From Hyaloscypha bicolor E (lineage: Eukaryota > Ascomycota > Leotiomycetes > Helotiales > Hyaloscyphaceae), in NCBI RefSeq assembly GCF_002865645.1, contig NW_020194692.1, positions 318,208 through 382,207 on the forward strand: a DNA stretch of 64,000 nucleotides, written 5' to 3'. Below are positions 1 through 9,390 of the stretch, piece by piece (position 1 is the stretch's first letter; each line of letters starts with the position of its first letter). Under the pieces are notes generated by a model. The model saw only the letters and a program-made list of their open reading frames with translations, did not search any database and was not told where the DNA came from. A program made the position numbers and the translations under genes.

Positions 1-539
1 CCGCTGCCTTACCTCCCAGCGCAACCATTTGTTTTACTTTCCCTTCCACTCTCGAGATACTCTCTCGCAGACATGTCGTTGATCTTTTTTGATTATAGAT
101 CGAACTTTCAATCAAAACTTGGTACCCTTTCGATGGTGTACAAATCTAGTAAGCCTAATCAGCGTCACGTGATCACGTGATTTCGTGACAAGTTGTCCAC
201 AAACCTGTCGCTCTCAAACCTGGCTCTGTCCGAGATGTTACTCCTGGAGGAACTCCTAGTCTTGCGAGCTGCGCGGGGCAAGACTTCTGGGTGGTGGAAC
301 GGAGCTTAACCTAGGTCGCTGAGCCGACGGCATTTGGAGATATTCAATGTCGAAGTGGCGCCATGCTAGTTGTCGTTCAGCCATCCCATTGAATCTTGAC
401 ATTCAGCGTGGCGCTGCAGCTGAGCGAATGAAGCCCCCCCCTGTTGCCACTCGGCTGGCGATCGTGATAGTATGTAGCCCAGCAACCTCCCACAGCGAAC
501 GCATTCTCTGACCCAATATTCTGAGCTTTGGCCATCAAA
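1..539. other. Intergenic, no gene seen
   Basis: No coding region is supported here. There is a palindromic CACGTGATCACGTG motif near 166-180, an E-box-like pair that also recurs inside the repeats of this window. The stretch is likely the promoter side of the gene that starts at 540. Confidence 0.4.
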
Positions 540-1636
540 ATGGCTTTCACAACAACCTCTTCCCCAGTCTCCTCGTTCGGCCAGCTCACTACCATCTTCA
601 CGCCGCCCGCAACTTGCTTGGACAACTGCTATGGCGGCGGATTGTCGATATTGCAGGCAGAACTGGGTTACGACCAGTTTCATGGGCTATGGCACACCGA
701 GTGTTTCCCTCCAAATCACAACCCCAATAGATCGATCGATCCGGTAGGCTGGTATTCACCTGGCGTCTGCCCATCGGGTTATTCTGCAGCACTGGTTTCT
801 ACCACGACAGAGTCAGCCCTGGAATCACAATACAGCTCTGACGGTTTCAGCATCTCGTCCATCGCTGATGAAACAACCGTGTGGTGCTGCCCCGCGTAAG
901 CCTCATACCTTAGAGGTGGGAATAATATTTGAGGCATTGACATTTCCATAGGGGATACAGCATGCCTTGGCCGGGGATTATTGGTTGTTCATCATTGGCT
1001 GAAAACATCGTTGTTACGAGTTGTTCTGACAATAGCTATACGAGAACGACGACGCAAAACCCATCACTGGGACCTGTAACTTTTTGGACATGCGAGAGCG
1101 ACAAAACAATTTCGACTTCGGCATCGGTTCTGCCGGCTTACGCAGATCCAATATATGTGAAATACAGGCCATCTGACCTTCCGGTACTGCAGAAGGTGAG
1201 CCCAACCTGGGGTGAATGGGCAAACGCGAAAGCTACGGTCACTGGCGCGACATCATCCTCAGGCGCCCAAACAGGCTCGGCGTCCTCTATCTCATCTGGC
1301 GGGCTGTCTCAAGACGCGAAGATTGCGATAGGCGTAACTATTCCCGTCGTAGTTATCTCCCTTGTCTTAGGTGCCTTTGTTGTGATGAGATGGCATCGGA
1401 AGGGACCACATTCTTCGCTAGCTCGAGAGCCGGGTCTGGGGGTGGAAAAGCCGGAGCTGGATGGCCAGAGAGTGCCAGGTTCGACGGGAGAAAGAAAAGA
1501 ATTATCTGGCACACAGGAGAACGTGATAATTCCAACCCATATTCCCGAGCTCCATGGCGAGTCGTATCAACCGCAACCAGTTGAGATCGATGGACTACAT
1601 TCCAATCTTGTTTCGGAGTTGGACAGAGCGAGATAG
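540..1636 (+). CDS. Single-pass membrane protein, Cys-containing ectodomain
   Basis: Two exons (540-895, 952-1636) joined over a 56-bp GTAAGC..ATAG intron give a 346-aa protein. The start is the ATG at 540; the frame is also open just upstream but has no other ATG there. The N-terminal ~200 residues hold scattered cysteines (a CLDNC pair, a WCC motif, a CSS, a WTCES). A Ser/Thr/Gly-rich stalk follows, then one hydrophobic helix at about residues 243-264, a basic RWHRK stop-transfer and a ~80-aa cytosolic tail. This layout is common in fungal surface or sensor-like proteins. There is no clear cleavable signal peptide. I do not recognise a named domain, and a specific function cannot be given. 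Confidence 0.8.
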
Positions 1637-2548
1637 GGTAGAATTGACTATGTATATCAGCAGTATGGGTATTATTGAAGTTCCCGTTGCAGTGCATGCA
1701 TATCCAGAACAACACCCAGAAGAATGACTGGAGTTCAAAAGCACTTCTTTCACTGCGGTCAAACAGCAATTCAACAAGGCTATGGTCGCTGGGGACACAT
1801 GAAGGACACCACGCTTCCACATATCAAGAGCAAGGCAGGAGATACTGTCGAATTGGCTACGGTTTCAAAGGAGCATTGCTACACACAGCGCATGAAAGGG
1901 GGGGTGGGGGCGTGGTTTTCTGTGAAGTGAGAGTTGTACAGTTGAAGGAGGGTGGAATCGTGCTTCTTCTGATGTATATACAATCTAGCTTCTTCACAAT
2001 TGCTCACAACATGTCTAGCCTCAACTTTGTGCCGTGCCTTCAACCCAAGTGGTGCGGTGCGCCAGTGCGAAAATCAAAAATCAGAAAATCACTTTTCGCT
2101 TCTCGGTTTTGTCCGCTAGCCAGGTTTGGGTCTCTGTAACAGTGAGTAGAGTTACGGGCGTAAACCGCAAGTGCGCGGTTGAGCTGTGCAAAACGCGGTT
2201 TGAAAATGGCTCGATCGGTAGCAATGATTGAGTAGTATATATATGACCGCCACAAGTGCTCGTGTGAAGTCGTGACGTTCGTCACTTCTCTCACGACAGC
2301 CCGCGGCCGGAGTCTAGCAATAACTCCCGAGTACAATTCATCAAACCATTGGACCTTGCGAGTGAAATAAGCAAGATGGAGGGGTTTGTGCGCAAAGTTC
2401 GGTCCACAGTTTGGGTATGACCATCTAGTTCGAATAATAGTTTATTGATACAGTATCTGTCCCTCCTAGTACAGACTTAGGATCCTTTTAGTATTATTCT
2501 GCTGATCGAAGTCGTCATCCTCGGCGTTTGAAGCACGCAAAAATCTCC
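1637..2548. other. Intergenic, nothing recognised
   Basis: Several short open frames exist on both strands but none has coding-like composition, a domain or splice support. Nothing else is seen. Confidence 0.4.
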
Positions 2549-3243
2549 TCAGACTGTGATTTCGCAAGCTTCGTCCATGCAACCGCAACCTTCGCCATCT
2601 AGGGAAACGAGATGCCCTGTCCCCGGTGTGCTTTCAGTATAGAAAATCTTGTGCTCCCAGCTCTGGACACAGTTATGGTGTGTGTATTTCAGGAATTCGA
2701 AGCCGTCGATATGCTTGGCATTGAGGTCGGGGTCTTCAACAATCTCGCATAGCGTCCGTATCTGGGATGAATGCAAAGCCAATGACTGTTCGAAATCGTG
2801 TGGCTGGGGAACAATTTTTTGGTTCTGCTTGATGTGCCGCAAGGTGGAAGGAAAATAGATAATCAATATTGGCCCATCCAAATGCAACTTTTATAGCACC
2901 GTGCAGTGCTGACAACGTTGCGCTGCTCGGACATGGCAGCGTCCGAGCGAGGTACGGGTTGCAGAATGATCCCGGGAAGAGATCTAATCTGAGGATGTAG
3001 TTCGGTTGGTTGCATTCTTGTTGGTGGAAAGGCTGATGCTTTTTGGAGCAGTTTTTGCCTGTTTGGAAAGCAGGGACAGCCGCGTGCTTGGATTAAAGCT
3101 CAAGTTGTGGGAAATTTACTACAGCAGAAGCGGATGGAACAGTTTCCACATTCCCGAAGCTCAATCCGTTCCGAATGTGCTTCACCACAATGCGTACACT
3201 CAGTCGGCACTCTTGTTGACATAACTCGTGATGTGCTGTTCAT
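2549..3243 (-). pseudogene. MYND zinc-finger protein with pRiA4 ORF3-like region, frameshifted
   Basis: Exon 1 (3243-3120) encodes a short leader and the start of a MYND finger (CTHC, then CGNC, then FCCSK). A 61-bp GTAAAT..CAG intron (3119-3059) joins in phase to exon 2, which completes the finger (NC, H, EC). The spacing matches the MYND consensus C-x2-C..C-x2-C..C-x3-C..H-x3-C. Downstream are an ALHGAIKVAFGWAN segment and, further on, a QSWEHKIFYTE and a LDGEGCGC segment. These resemble the LHxxIQxAFGW, WxHxI and GEG motifs of the pRiA4 ORF3-like family. The two parts lie in different frames; the switch is best placed near a run of six A on the coding strand (2815-2820). It is either a real lesion, a base error in the sequence, or an unrecognised splice. 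The start is the first ATG upstream of the finger in that frame. Confidence 0.55.
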
Positions 3244-4184
3244 ATCAAGTTCGTAGTATTGGTTTCTTTCGTGTTGATAACTCTGGAGCTGAGCATAAAT
3301 GGATGCAAAAAGGAAGTATTGAAGAGAGCGAAATCTGTGAACACGTCTGGGAAGGAAACAGCGCTGAAGAATCGTGCTAGTCAAGCGACGAATCACGTGC
3401 AGGTGCTTGCCATAATCTGACTCGCTGTGAAGCACCTTCCGAGAGTGAAGCGTTCATCACCATGTGCGAGGGATGCTCCAAGATTTCAACCACCTCGGTT
3501 TCAGGACAGGAAATTCGGGCGACACATAGTAAAGCCCCGCTTCATCGACTTCGTTTGCATGAAATAGGGGCTTTTCTCGCTAAAACTCAGGGGCCTGAAT
3601 TATGTAAGCTCGTACCGCCACTCGGCCGTCAATATCTTGCCCGCCCCTTATCTTTCCAACTGCAGGCCACGAAAGTTGGACGAATGAGGTCGGGATCTTC
3701 GAAGAAACTCAAACGATGACCCTGGAAGCCTGCACCAGGTGCAAGGCCCGTTTTGGCATAGAGAGCTGTGCGAAGGCTGCAGGAGCGCAGGGGGACATTG
3801 AAGAGACTCTAGCCAAAACCCTCGCTTGCCCACAACGTCACATTGAAGTCAGAGGACCGCTTCCGTGCTCGCCGAATCCTGTCCGTGCGATGGATGTGCC
3901 TGAAATAAACCGCAATGATAGGAGACACGCTGTTCGTGGTGTTGATATGGAAGGAAATGTGATTGGGTTATGCCCTATGGAATCCTTCATATCGTCCCTC
4001 CCAAGCTTGCAGCATGCTGCAACTCCTCTTTGTTCAGCCCCAAGTTGGAGCCTCTCGAATCTCGAACAGTGTAAGTATTGACTTTTGGTTCTTGTTCTGT
4101 GTTTGACCCAAGTCAAAAGTTGGAACCCCTTCGACAAGCCTGCCGCAATTACATCGCGAATATCAACTTTCTCGCGAAGTAACT
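3244..4184. other. Intergenic, nothing recognised
   Basis: No gene is supported. A 20-bp string beginning CTCGCTAAAA at 3576-3595 recurs, with one extra A, at 60616-60636. A 121-codon open frame at 3716-4081 (+) has no domain or splice context and is not called. Confidence 0.35.
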
Positions 4185-4352
4185 ATGCTGCTCGTTCTCC
4201 TATCTTTGCATCTATATCTCGTATTTCCAGCCATAGCAACATGCTGCTACTACGACGATAGTGTCACACCCGGGGATGTCAGCTGCCGACTTACATGCAA
4301 TAGCTCGTGCAACTTTGTCGGCTGGATTTGTCTCTTGAATGGGCTCTGCTAA
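4185..4352 (+). CDS. Small secreted cysteine-rich peptide (55 aa)
   Basis: An intronless frame from ATG 4185 to TAA 4350 encodes 55 residues. The first ~19 are strongly hydrophobic (MLLVLLSLHLYLVFPAIAT) and look like a signal peptide. The remaining ~36 residues contain seven cysteines with the pattern CC-x12-C-x3-C-x3-C-x6-C-x5-C, ending in a cysteine directly before the stop. Such features are typical of fungal small secreted proteins (effector, defensin-like or antimicrobial peptides), but I recognise no family. It is shorter than usual gene-finder cut-offs. The odd cysteine count leaves open a missed splice or a dimer. The hAT MITE begins 100 bp downstream. Confidence 0.5.
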   Translation: MLLVLLSLHLYLVFPAIATCCYYDDSVTPGDVSCRLTCNSSCNFVGWICLLNGLC

Positions 4353-4443
4353 AAACCCAATCCACCACCAACGACCATGATGGCGGAAAATACTACTGCG
4401 GCTCCTGAACTGGCACAACTTTCGAGTCTCTAATTTATGCGGC

Positions 4444-5153
4444 TGTATGTTCAGCGTGTCAAATGATTAGATTAGATTAGATTAGATTAATGGCCCATTA
4501 ATCTAATCTAATCACGAAACATACTCATTAATCATATTCTATTCATGTATTAATTAGATTAATCATGATTAATCTGATTAATACACACGTGATCTTACAC
4601 GTGACGGGGCTAGCCGAATCTGGTAGCGCTCCTGTCCGCTCTAGCTCTAGCGCTACACTAATCAGGGGCGGCAATGCTTAGTAAGCGACCCGAAGCTAAA
4701 TTAAAAAAAGGGGAATTGTCACGATAAGGTGATATTGCAGTGGTGGTAAAGAGCTTGAATTGAGCTGAAGGCTGTATGCCGGGCTAAAAGCACTGGCTAC
4801 ACGCTAAGTCACGTGCAGTGGCACCACGTGACTGGTGCCACGTAACAGGAATATAGGAAAATAAGTAGTTTATTATTGAAAGCTAGTATATAGCTACTAT
4901 TATATAAGCCCTAGCTTAGTTTAACTAGGGCTACTTGATAGGTGCCTTAGTTATTTAATACTTATTAAGTAAATAGTGATTTACTACAGTCACGTGACAG
5001 ATTAATTAGATTAATCATGATTAATCTGTTTAATTATTCTAATCTAATCAAAAAAAATCTGAATTACATTAATCATAATCTAATCACCTTAATTGATTAA
5101 TTAATTGATTAATTTGATCAACGTGATTAATCCTTTGATATACTGTGTATGTT
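4444..5153. mobile_element. hAT-type MITE, copy A (element 4452-5145)
   Basis: The 694-bp element has imperfect terminal inverted repeats, CAGCGTGTCAAA at the left and TTTGATATACTG at the right (inverted: CAGTATATCAAA). A perfect 8-bp target duplication TGTATGTT (4444-4451 and 5146-5153) flanks it. 8-bp duplications and CAGnG ends are hallmarks of the hAT superfamily. It has no transposase coding capacity. Just inside each end are arrays of ATTAG/TTAAT-type repeats in inverted orientation. The central core has paired CACGTG motifs, a CAATGCTTAGTAAGCGA block and a TATATAAGCCCTAGCTTA block. All three are also found in the copy at 52268-52840. It inserted about 75 bp beyond the stop codon of the maltase gene. 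Confidence 0.88.
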
Positions 5154-5228
5154 TAAGCTAATTCTTTCGTGTCTCGCCAACCTCGAAATCATGAATGCGA
5201 CACTCGGTCATATTCAGCTTATCAAGAA

Positions 5229-7103
5229 TCACAGGACGGTAGAATACACCCTTCCTTCCCAAGCGGATAATACTTCCTCCCTTTGAGCTCCACCTCCAAT
5301 ATTCTCTATCAAAATTCGACATCCCTCTCCCAAAATTGAAGAAGCCCCCTCCCACCTCTTCTCCTCGCCAGACATATTCACAACGGTAAGTGACTTTTTC
5401 CCACTCCCCACCTTTGTAAATACAAACAACTCTGCCGCCTCGGTTGCATATGATTGATAGACACCATAGACAAAAAGATCTTTATACTCTTTTCTCAACC
5501 TCAACATCCTTTTCCAAAAGCCCAACAAACTCAATGAGTTCCCACTCTGCAGCTCCGCATTCTTGGTCTTCCAATCATTATTCACACGCATCCAAGGCGT
5601 CACGCCTTCGTCTGTAAATCCCGCGTTTGGCCCCGAGTTCCACTGCATCGGCAACCTGGCGTGATCCCTCGCCGTCTCCCAGAGTTCGTCTATTTCTTTC
5701 TTCAGACACGTCGAGTCGTGCTTACACTTTTCTTTCGCCTTCCTGGCCATATTCACAGACCTCACATCCTTGAACTCCTCAACAGGCCATGACCGTGGCG
5801 CATTAGCCAGACCGAGTTCCTGCCCTTGATACAGAAACAGTGTCCCCGTCATTGTTGCGAGCAACATCGCAATCATCTTCCCACTCCTCATCTGCTCCTC
5901 CGCCGATCCATCCGACCCAAAGCGAGAGATTGAGCGCGGAGCGTCGTGATTCTCCAAGAACAGCGTCACCCAAGCGTCGGTATCGCTGGCAAATGTTTGC
6001 CAGCGCGACATCTCCTTCTTGAAAACTGGAGCATTGAACGGCGATCGACTATGTTGGCCCCTCTCTCGTGTTTGCCCAAGAGCCATGAGCGCGTAGTTGA
6101 ACACCATATTCAACTGTCCAGAACCTGCGGACGCGAACTGCAGCACACCTTCTTCACTAAACGGAAAATGCGAGAGCTCACCCACGGTGAGTGCACCATA
6201 GCGATCAAGAATCTCTTTCATTTCCCCCAAATACTCATGGATGCGTGGACCATTATTGTAGAATTCCGACGCTGGCTGGGTCTCCTCCCAGGGCTCAACA
6301 ATCGGTGCATCAGGAAACTTGATATCCTTCGAATACTTATTCACAGTATCGATCCGGAATCCATCAATACCCCTCTCAAGCCAGAAAATCATAGACGAAT
6401 TGTAAAGCCCTTTTCTCGTCTCCTCATTCTCCCAATTAAAGTCCGGCATCTCGGGTGCATAGATATGCAGATAATACTCTTCCGTCTTCTCATCCCACGT
6501 CCATGCCGGAGCGGTGAAGTGACTGCGCCAGTTATTCGGCGGATGCCGCTTCCCCTCTGCATCCCACCTTGCCGGGCGCCAGAAATACCAGTCGCGTTTG
6601 GGATTATCTTTTGAGGACCGAGATTCCTCAAACCATTTGTGCTGGTCTGAAGAATGGTTGATGACGAGATCGAAGATGATTTTCATGCCGCAAGTATGGG
6701 TGGCGTGAATTAGAGCCTGTACATCTTCCACGGTTCCGTACGGTCGATGCACGTCCTCATAATCGGAGATGTCGTAGCCCATGTCGACTTGAGGGCTCTG
6801 ATAGTGCGGACAGATGTGGATTACATCGACACCGAGATCGTGCAGGTAGTCCAGCTTCGAGATGATGCCGGGTACGTCTCCAATGCCGTCGCCATCGGAG
6901 TCTTTGAAGGATGCCGGGTAGATTTCATAGATTACGGCTTCTTTCCACCATTTTCTAACTTGGTCTTGGTCGTCCACCCCGAGAGAGATGATCTTCTGAT
7001 TGATGGAGCCGAGGTCGAGGAAATAGCGCTCAGCGAGAATGAACCCTACCGCAAGCAGGACGACAGCCGCGCCGAGTGTAGTCAAGCTTCGAATCTTGCG
7101 CAT
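5229..7103 (-). CDS. GH13 alpha-glucosidase (maltase), N-terminally anchored
   Basis: A single exon encodes 624 aa. It is a glycoside hydrolase family 13 alpha-glucosidase that hydrolyses terminal alpha-1,4 links of maltose and malto-oligosaccharides. Visible GH13 regions in order: VIYEIYPASFKDSDGDGIGD (residues 58-77), DLVINHSSDQH (145-155), GFRIDTVN with nucleophile Asp252, LTVGELSH with acid/base Glu309, and ENHDAPR with His386/Asp387. Most fungal maltases are cytosolic and begin near WWKEAVIYE. Here about 50 extra residues carry a hydrophobic segment (residues 9-24), so a membrane anchor or signal is likely. All catalytic residues are present and the C-terminal beta domain is complete. 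The start ATG at 7101-7103 is the only one upstream of that segment. Confidence 0.93.
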   Translation of the reverse strand: MRKIRSLTTLGAAVVLLAVGFILAERYFLDLGSINQKIISLGVDDQDQVRKWWKEAVIYEIYPASFKDSDGDGIGDVPGIISKLDYLHDLGVDVIHICPHYQSPQVDMGYDISDYEDVHRPYGTVEDVQALIHATHTCGMKIIFDLVINHSSDQHKWFEESRSSKDNPKRDWYFWRPARWDAEGKRHPPNNWRSHFTAPAWTWDEKTEEYYLHIYAPEMPDFNWENEETRKGLYNSSMIFWLERGIDGFRIDTVNKYSKDIKFPDAPIVEPWEETQPASEFYNNGPRIHEYLGEMKEILDRYGALTVGELSHFPFSEEGVLQFASAGSGQLNMVFNYALMALGQTRERGQHSRSPFNAPVFKKEMSRWQTFASDTDAWVTLFLENHDAPRSISRFGSDGSAEEQMRSGKMIAMLLATMTGTLFLYQGQELGLANAPRSWPVEEFKDVRSVNMARKAKEKCKHDSTCLKKEIDELWETARDHARLPMQWNSGPNAGFTDEGVTPWMRVNNDWKTKNAELQSGNSLSLLGFWKRMLRLRKEYKDLFVYGVYQSYATEAAELFVFTKVGSGKKSLTVVNMSGEEKRWEGASSILGEGCRILIENIGGGAQREEVLSAWEGRVYSTVL

Positions 7104-7942
7104 TGTTTCCGTTCTTGGGCGTCTTCACCTAACTGTCTCATTCTGGCACCATAGTGGAAGGATGGTTGAGTTCGCAACTGAAGATGAGTTCTATGTGCTC
7201 GTCTTCTGTGGCTGCATGTGATCAGCTGAGACATTGGGCGAATCACTACGAGTACTCTCGTACTGGATTCGCTTAAATGTAAAATCCCCGATTTGCACGT
7301 CACACAATGCTCAGTAGCAATATCAGACTCTCTCGTTTCCGCCCTTTCCTTTATAAGTTCTTAGTAACGCCTTCGAAATAAAGAAATAATCGCTCAAATT
7401 AATCACAAAATATAGAAGCTTTGGCTCCTTTAAATCTATATTATTTAGGTTCTATTTAGGTGTGCGATTTGACAGGGCTATGAAGTAGAGTCGTCTGGCG
7501 CGATCTTCCCGATTTTGGTATTCTCGCCAAATATTCACTGATACACGTTATTACAAGAGCTTGTATCTTTGGAGGCCTTCGGGCTAGGTCTTAACTAGCT
7601 CAGGGGTAGCTTTGGGGTGCTCAGCAACATCCCCGCCTTATGGCGAGGGAATATTAGGAATGGCAGAACTCCACAAACCCAAGTTGCGATACCGATATGT
7701 GCGGCATAAAAATCTGCTTGGGTATGTACTTGTATTATAGTAAGTCTTACACCGTAGTTATCCTTTAGTGGATTCATTTGACTACTAATCTCTCCACCGC
7801 CAGCTATTGTCCCAGAGAGATTCTTTACCGCGACCTCCCAACCTCGCTGGACTCATCCACAAGCCAGCTCATTTAGTAAGAAGATATGATTTTGTAAGCC
7901 CAATCTGAGACCCGTCTTATTTTCTCCAATCTGTATTTATTC
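7104..7942. other. Intergenic, nothing recognised
   Basis: Upstream region of the maltase gene. It is AT-rich around 7300-7460. No coding potential is supported. Confidence 0.35.
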
Positions 7943-9157
7943 TCAATATAACCTGTTTATGGATAGGGGGCGCAAGCCCGTACTGGCAGGCAAAGGAATC
8001 CTGGATACAGGCCGCAGGCAGGGTCCGCAGCCCACCCCCTGCCAGCAAAAATAGAGTTTATCTGTAATAGTGCGTGTCAGATACCGGGGATATGTTGGGC
8101 TGCCATAACTTTTGCTTTTGTAGAAGATTTTGTTCCACCACCAGATTATGCTATTACCGCGGCCGCAATTGAAGTTGGGGATGCCTGTACAATTTCCTTG
8201 ATCACTAAGGATGTCGTCGAAGATAGTACAGCCGCTGTTCATGAACTGAATCTCTTTAGTGTTGAAGTCTGGGTCGGGAACGGCAGCTTCCTTCTTGTTC
8301 TCGGCTCCGATTTGAGCCTGACTGGTGCTGAAGGTTCTCCGTATATAGAGGTTGCATTGAATATAGCAAGCACTCTTGACTTGAGTTTTCCTAGTTCTGT
8401 TGGAGTGCTAGTCGCCATTGCGGTGACTATCGGTAATATTCTCCCTATAACTTGTACGTACTGTGGCACAATGGTTGTGCGGATGCAGGTTTGGTTGTCT
8501 GGGCACAAAGCAGAGCCTATCGTCTTGTAAGAGGACCAGTGCGGGGCGGACGGCACACATAGTTTCTGTGTTTCGCAGGCTGAGTGCTCTCCGCTGCCGT
8601 TACACGCCTCAGAAGTTGTATACTACGCACAACATGAGCTGCTGTACGGTGATCCAGTTGGCTGGCTTGTCAGCGTTAGCGATGTGGGCAAGACGAGCGA
8701 TAGGGAGATGTTACTTCCATAGCAAGGATAAGGGATATAAACCCTCCATCTGGTGCTGCAGTTGTTGTGGGCACACACCGCCATCAGGAAGAGTATACGC
8801 CTACCCGCCAATTACGGTAGAGTAAGCTCGAAGCGGGTCGTCTGATTGCTCCTCATCCGTCCCGACGCTAACATTGAGAAGGCAGTGGCGCCAGCAGCCG
8901 TGGGTATTGCGGACTCGTTGGAGTAGAAGCCTGTTACAACTCGCGGGCGTGTTGTCTTGTAGGAAGTGTTGCTACAGGTGACATAGAAGTCGGTTGCGGT
9001 CGTAGTTGGGCACGCACCGCCAACCTAGTTATTGCCCTGTACACACAGTCTCCAGCATCTCGACTTCCTGTTCAGTTTTAACTTGGGACTTAGTCAAAGA
9101 AGTACTACAATCTTGGAGGTTCCAAGCAGTGGCAGTAGCAGATAACGCAAAAGACAT
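7943..9157 (-). pseudogene. Decayed secreted cysteine-rich protein gene
   Basis: Reading down from ATG 9155-9157 there is a signal-like start (MSFALSATATAW), then LQDCSTSLTKSQ. After a TAA stop comes GACPTTTATDFYVTCSNTS and a run to another TAA. Beyond a frame change there are LPDGGVCP, TGSPYSSSCCA, a TAG, ACNGSGEHSACETQ, then LCPDNQTCI. Further low segments (IQFMNSGCTIFDD, GNCTGIPNFN) follow in another frame. The repeated GGxCP motif and regular cysteines suggest a multi-domain secreted protein. At least three in-frame stops are TAA or TAG where glutamine codons (CAA, CAG) would fit, and there are frame changes. That pattern is what C-to-T changes at CpA (RIP) would leave. The 3' limit is uncertain and no family is named. 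Confidence 0.6.
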
Positions 9158-9390
9158 TGCAAAGAATGTCAAAAAGAGCCGCAGTCCTGGGTTATACACT
9201 CGAAACAAAAGACTAAAATTCAAATGCCTCGATAGAAACTTTCACCATAAAATTTATATTAAAACTAACTCCGCCTCACTGATTGAGAAATAAATAAGAA
9301 GGAAGGCGAAATAGTAGATGGCAGAAATTAATCCCCTCAGGGCAGGGTAGCCGCCTAAATTCTATGCCTTGTCTTCGTTCACCTTTGATT

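Noticed and set aside
5946..6614. 222-codon plus-strand frame opposite the maltase
   Set aside because: A shadow of a strongly conserved GH13 coding sequence on the other strand.
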